Positions 60,801-64,000 of a stretch of DNA of 64,000 nt are shown here, one piece after another. The translations under genes and the position numbers were made by a program. The stretch is from Gibbula magus (Eukaryota; Mollusca; Gastropoda; Trochida; Trochidae): the NCBI GenBank assembly GCA_936450465.1, contig OW388292.1, forward strand, positions 26,314,622-26,378,621. Direction: 5' to 3'. Numbering within the stretch: position 1 is the first letter of the stretch; every line of letters begins with the position of its first letter. The notes below the pieces were generated by a model. The model saw only the letters and a program-made list of their open reading frames with translations, did no database searches and had not been told where the DNA came from.

Positions 60801-61791
60801 TGGCCGACAAACGTTCTTTGTTAAGTGTAATGTGATGATACTATTCATACAGGTCTTCTGTACACAATCATAGCCTTAACCCTCTATCTCCCTATGTAGG
60901 CAGGTGAGCTATAGGCACTGTTCGTACATTCCTAAATATTGCACTGGTATTAGATTGAAATAACTTATGTTCAAAGAGCATCAAACTTATTTATATATTA
61001 TTTAAGGTTACATTTAAATCATTGTTTAGTGTCTCAGAATATGTTTGCATTGGTTGAAACTATTACACCTATATATGCATATATGGTTATTTACTTTTTC
61101 TGTTTTTAGTTTGTTTGTTTTTTTGTTGTTTGGGGGGGGGGGGGGGGTTACACTTAAGATCATTCGTTTATTTACGTAATATGCACCTTTTTTCTCTTTT
61201 TTTATATGTTTGTATTGCTCCCATAAATTAGCATAAAGCAGCATATGTCAAAAATGGTTAAAAAATCAGTTCGTTCAACAGAATGATTACATTAGGTGGT
61301 GAATGTCAAGGTCATTGTCAAATATATATGAAAGTGGTATGAAAAAGAACTTAAAAATTAAATAATGGGGAAAATGGAAATATGCATATTTGTTTATCAT
61401 GACAAAATAATGTTGTAATTCAAAGCGGCTTACCTTCATATGTGTTAGGAATAACGACGTATGGCCCAGCTTCTCTCTCCCTGGCTCTGGGTCCGGTACC
61501 TCTTATCACATTCCTTGCGAATATACGAGTAGGTTTCACTTCCTTATACAGCAGCAGAGGTTGCCTGAAGTTGAATCCATCCACCCCATCCCCATTACTC
61601 TGCACCACATCCTCCTCACATATCTTAACGATCTGGGGGAGAGAGTTGTCCGCCAGCACCTCCCTCAAACTCATGGTGTGGTCACCCCAGACGCACAGAA
61701 TGCCTGACCCCGGCGTGGTGGGGGAGGGAAAGCTGTTTCCGAAGGAGGATATCTCTGCCGTGGGGGTCACTGAGTCTGCCGAGTGGTGCAT
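52294..61791 (-). CDS. CABIT-domain protein 2 (GAREM/THEMIS-like), 2 exons
   Basis: Exons of 358 and 743 nt join to 366 residues plus stop on the minus strand. The start is the first ATG after in-frame stops. N-terminal Ser/Thr/Pro-rich residues 1-30, then the CABIT domain: VWGDHTMSLREVLADNSLP (34-52) aligns with TWADDKSTLDRFRADDSLP in CABIT protein 1. Next come VIPNTYEGLF at 113-122, at the exon junction, and a Cys-rich core: Cys206, 209 and 211, LP at 218-219, Gly224, Phe226. This fits the CABIT consensus, although GWF is replaced by GLF. The C-terminus is basic and charged (KIRRNYEIEKRD). There is no SAM domain. Presumed role: cytoplasmic signalling adaptor, by family only. It is a diverged paralogue of the gene at 40.95 kb. 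Confidence 0.85.
54836..54905. repeat. (TGTATG)n microsatellite
   Basis: About eleven units of TGTATG with one interruption. Confidence 0.95.
55560..55980. repeat. About 175-bp tandem repeat, three diverged units
   Basis: GGTGACGGTATTAGTGAACC, GGTGATGGTATTAGTCCGCC and GGTGATATTAATCGGCCC occur near 55,579, 55,752 and 55,907. Each is followed by TTGTTTTCA, AAATATT and a CTCAGTT- or CTCGCTC-type run. They lie in the CABIT gene 2 intron. Confidence 0.75.
57035..58135. repeat. 39-bp minisatellite, about 27 units
   Basis: The unit is CATACGTTGGGAACATTACA followed by TTATGTATATCTGTCAGGG. The last three or so units, after 57,990, are more diverged. CATGGCAAACGTTGG flanks or lies within the array at both ends (57,014 and 58,017). 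Since 39 is a multiple of three, frames on both strands stay open for up to 272 codons; they are not genes. It lies in the CABIT gene 2 intron. Confidence 0.97.
59828..59913. repeat. Short GGGTCAGATTACG repeat
   Basis: GGGGTCAGAATACGCC, AGAGTCAGATTACG and AGGGTCAGATTACGCC are spaced by about 28 bp. Three copies. Confidence 0.7.
61132..61148. repeat. Poly(G) run
   Basis: About 16 consecutive G inside the CABIT gene 2 intron, some 290 bp from the exon 1 donor (C-rich on the coding strand). Confidence 0.9.
61434..61791 (-). CDS. CABIT gene 2, exon 1
   Basis: Encodes residues 1-119 and the first base of Gly120, ending with donor G|GTAAGC. Much less AT-rich than its surroundings. A 248-codon open frame on the opposite strand overlaps it and is a shadow. 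Confidence 0.87.
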
Positions 61792-62526
61792 GGTACCTAA
61801 TCTTCTCCCTGGAGTTAAGCTTTATCAGCATACATATCTACTCGTCTGTACGAAGATTACCACCTTGGAGCCCGGGCTAGTTATAACTGTAACTCCTTGT
61901 TGCTTATCAGTTATGAATATCCGAGGTCCTCAAGGCAAGACTCTACAATTTAATGACCTCGAAAGCAACCAACCGAAACGCTGCGATTTTCACCCTCATT
62001 ATAACCAGAGAGCGCATTCGGGTAGAAGTGGTGTCATGCAGATAGTAGTAATAAGAGCTGACCTAAACAGCAACCCTGTCTCACTCCCACCGACTCTTAA
62101 CAGTTATAACGCATTAACTCACACATACACGACTGTCGCCTTCCTCCGACCTGTCGTGTCACCTCACTGCTTTGACTTGGACGAGTAATGTCGGTGCCTT
62201 ATTTTTCTTCTTTACACGGGTACATCTGTTATAAAGGACAGTTTTCAGGGGTTTGTAAGTTGTTTGTTCGGCATGTTTTAGTGCCGTCTGTGTGTATTCC
62301 TTTCATGAATGTTAATCGTGATCAAAACATACTAAGGTACTTTGTGTTGCTGATTTCGCTCTGAGGTTTCTTCAGAACACAACTACTTAGTGACACGCAT
62401 GTGAAATTCACTTGAAGAGTTGTATGTTGCTTTATCTATCACTGTCAATAGCTGTCATTCAACCCATCTCTACCTCTACACTCAAGTAGTGTCTGCAATC
62501 ACGCACCTGTGTCAATACGTAACTGT

Positions 62527-62534
62527 GACGTCAC
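62527..62534. promoter_or_regulatory. Consensus CRE (TGACGTCA) upstream of CABIT gene 2
   Basis: A perfect 8-bp palindromic CREB/ATF site in the context AACTGTGACGTCACAGACAG, about 740 bp upstream of the CABIT gene 2 start codon. A perfect site can occur by chance; function is unknown. Confidence 0.35.
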
Positions 62535-63889
62535 AGACAGACAGGTAAAGGGTTATGAAAATGAAAACGTGATGTCTTTCAAAACTTGGTGAATATTTGA
62601 ATGTCGATATTGCACTTGTCAGTTTTATGCGATCTCAAAAAATCGATAATTATGTAACTACATGTATATACAATATTGATGTCAACTACTAACATAATTA
62701 AAAAGCGGATAAAACATAGCAGAACATGTGTGAATGAAACAATGAATGACAGAAAAATGACGAAAAATATGTCTCACCCAAACGGCGCCACCCGCCGTTC
62801 ACAACAACTTATTTTCGTTATACTTCTTTGGAATTTTAATGTTTTTCCTTATTAAAGCAAAATGAGGTATTGTCAGTTCGTTTAATGAAACAGTTTTTCT
62901 GTTTTAAGATTTTATCAATTCAGTGGCGTGAATATACACTTCTTTTCAGCATCTGTCATTCTTATTTAGCCTCTAACATAATGTAGTATTTTATGTATGT
63001 TTTACAGAAATTCTGCAAAAGTGAACACTTATTTGAATGTTAATATTTTGTATACGAGAACCCTTAAAGTTTGTAATCTCTTTTTATCGTTTCCTTCCCT
63101 GAAGAATGGTGTATGTTGAACTACAGTGTCGATACGCCTGTAAGATAAGATCGCTGATGGTGACACCTGAATAACACATTAAGCTCTAACTTTACGACCA
63201 CAGGTATTTGAAGTATACTTGAACATTGTGTGAAAATCAGTCCTGAGACATTAAATCGTGGTAAAAGAGTATTTGCCAAGGATATTGTGTCGGATTTACC
63301 ATTGACTATCCGTGCGAAACAAATATTTGTAGCCTGCCTTTGGCAAAGCTAAAGAAAGAAAATGAGTTTCTCAAAGACGTTATTTGTATGTAGTGTGGTA
63401 TGGGCGAGGAAGCATTATTACTATTAAGCATGTAGGTACAGCTGAATATATACATGCTTACAGAGTAAAACATTGTTGGCTTTGAAGATGTTCCTTTGAA
63501 GATGTACAAGTGAAGTGGATCTAAAAGAGAATTGTTTTTGTATTCTGTTTCATGATTTCTTGATTATGGAGCATTTTATTGATATGTATATTTATATTGA
63601 AATATAATGTGAAAAAGAGTCTAAAACGAACGTACATGGCTCTAAGTCATGCGTGTCCATTTTCTATAGAGCAGCCATTTTAATTTGTTCACATTAAAAT
63701 GGCCGCTGGAAGATAGTTCAAGTGATCTGACTGATGTAGCGAAACCAAAACAAGAGTTTTAAATAGTGTACAATGATGGAATGGTCAACTATCTTGCTAT
63801 CTGAACTCTCCTATTCTCATGACACCTACACATTTACATCTCACACAGAAGAGCTTTATACGTCGCACCATTTTTTTCGAATACAGATG

Positions 63890-64000
63890 ACCACTTTCTA
63901 TGGATACAACTTATCCTGTAGTGTAATGTGATGTTTTACCCATTAATATACCAATATACTGTGTAAACTTTAATTATAAATGGTAAATTTGAGAAAACAT
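63890..64000 (-). mobile_element. MITE family A, partial copy at window edge
   Basis: GTTTTACCCATTAATA, GTGTAAACTTTAATTATAAA and TGGTAAATTTGA parallel 25,350-25,420 (GTTTTTACCCCCGTAAGTA, ATTATAAATGGGAAATTTGA). The copy continues beyond the window. Confidence 0.55.

Larger units (their letters stand above)
53037..61433 (-). other. CABIT gene 2 intron (8.4 kb, phase 1)
   Basis: Donor GTAAGC and acceptor TTTTCAG on the minus strand. It contains a TGTATG microsatellite, a 175-bp tandem repeat, a 1.1 kb 39-bp minisatellite and a G run. The remainder is AT-rich with no recognised gene. It is 24 times longer than the matching intron of CABIT gene 1. Confidence 0.8.
61792..64000. other. Upstream of CABIT gene 2; no gene seen
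   Basis: About 61,800-62,200 is G+C-richer and is the likely 5' UTR and promoter of CABIT gene 2. TGTGACGTCACAGA near 62,525 contains a full palindromic CRE (TGACGTCA). The rest is AT-rich with no recognised coding sequence. Confidence 0.4.

Noticed and set aside
61442..62188. 248-codon + strand ORF overlapping CABIT gene 2 exon 1
   Set aside because: It is mostly antisense to a supported exon. The remaining part has no family resemblance and lies in the presumed promoter/5' UTR.

Overview
The window is nuclear DNA from an invertebrate animal, most probably a mollusc. It has spliced genes with GT/AG introns, long AT-rich intergenic DNA, animal-only gene families (NOL4, CABIT), a Tc1 relic, a truncated LINE, many small inverted-repeat elements and several satellites. 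The CGGA/CCGT-rich and GACCTTG-rich dispersed repeats are of a kind common in bivalve and gastropod genomes; that placement is from memory and is not proof.

Three protein-coding genes can be supported. (1) A NOL4/NOL4L-like nuclear protein gene on the + strand, at about 3.9-15.2 kb. Seven exons join in one continuous frame (402 residues from the proposed start), followed by a likely 2.4 kb 3' UTR ending at AATAAA near 17.57 kb. (2) A two-exon CABIT-domain (GAREM/THEMIS-like) gene on the + strand at 40.95-42.56 kb (416 residues). (3) A second two-exon CABIT gene on the - strand at 52.29-61.79 kb (366 residues). The two CABIT genes face each other tail to tail. They share one phase-1 intron at the same place in the domain, but the intron is 354 bp in one and about 8.4 kb in the other. 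They look like an old inverted duplication.

Layout: 0-3.4 kb, upstream DNA with repeats and a possible SINE; 3.4-17.6 kb, NOL4-like gene; 17.6-33.8 kb, gene-poor DNA with dispersed repeats, a dead Tc1-like transposon, a 5'-truncated LINE, a fold-back TA-flanked MITE, TTAA-ended MITEs and one possible small secreted-peptide ORF; 33.8-40.0 kb, a 6.2 kb satellite of 36-bp units with a duplicated higher-order block; 41-42.6 kb, CABIT gene 1; 42.6-52.2 kb, intergenic DNA with more MITE copies and a perfect 29-bp-arm hairpin; 52.3-61.8 kb, CABIT gene 2, whose intron holds a 39-bp minisatellite and other tandem repeats; 61.8-64 kb, no recognised gene, ending inside another MITE copy.

The genes do not form a pathway that can be read from the sequence. 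NOL4 proteins are nuclear; CABIT proteins are signalling adaptors linked to Grb2/ERK or immune-receptor signalling in vertebrates. Most long open frames in the satellites arise only because the repeat units (36, 39 and 21 bp) are multiples of three; they are not genes.
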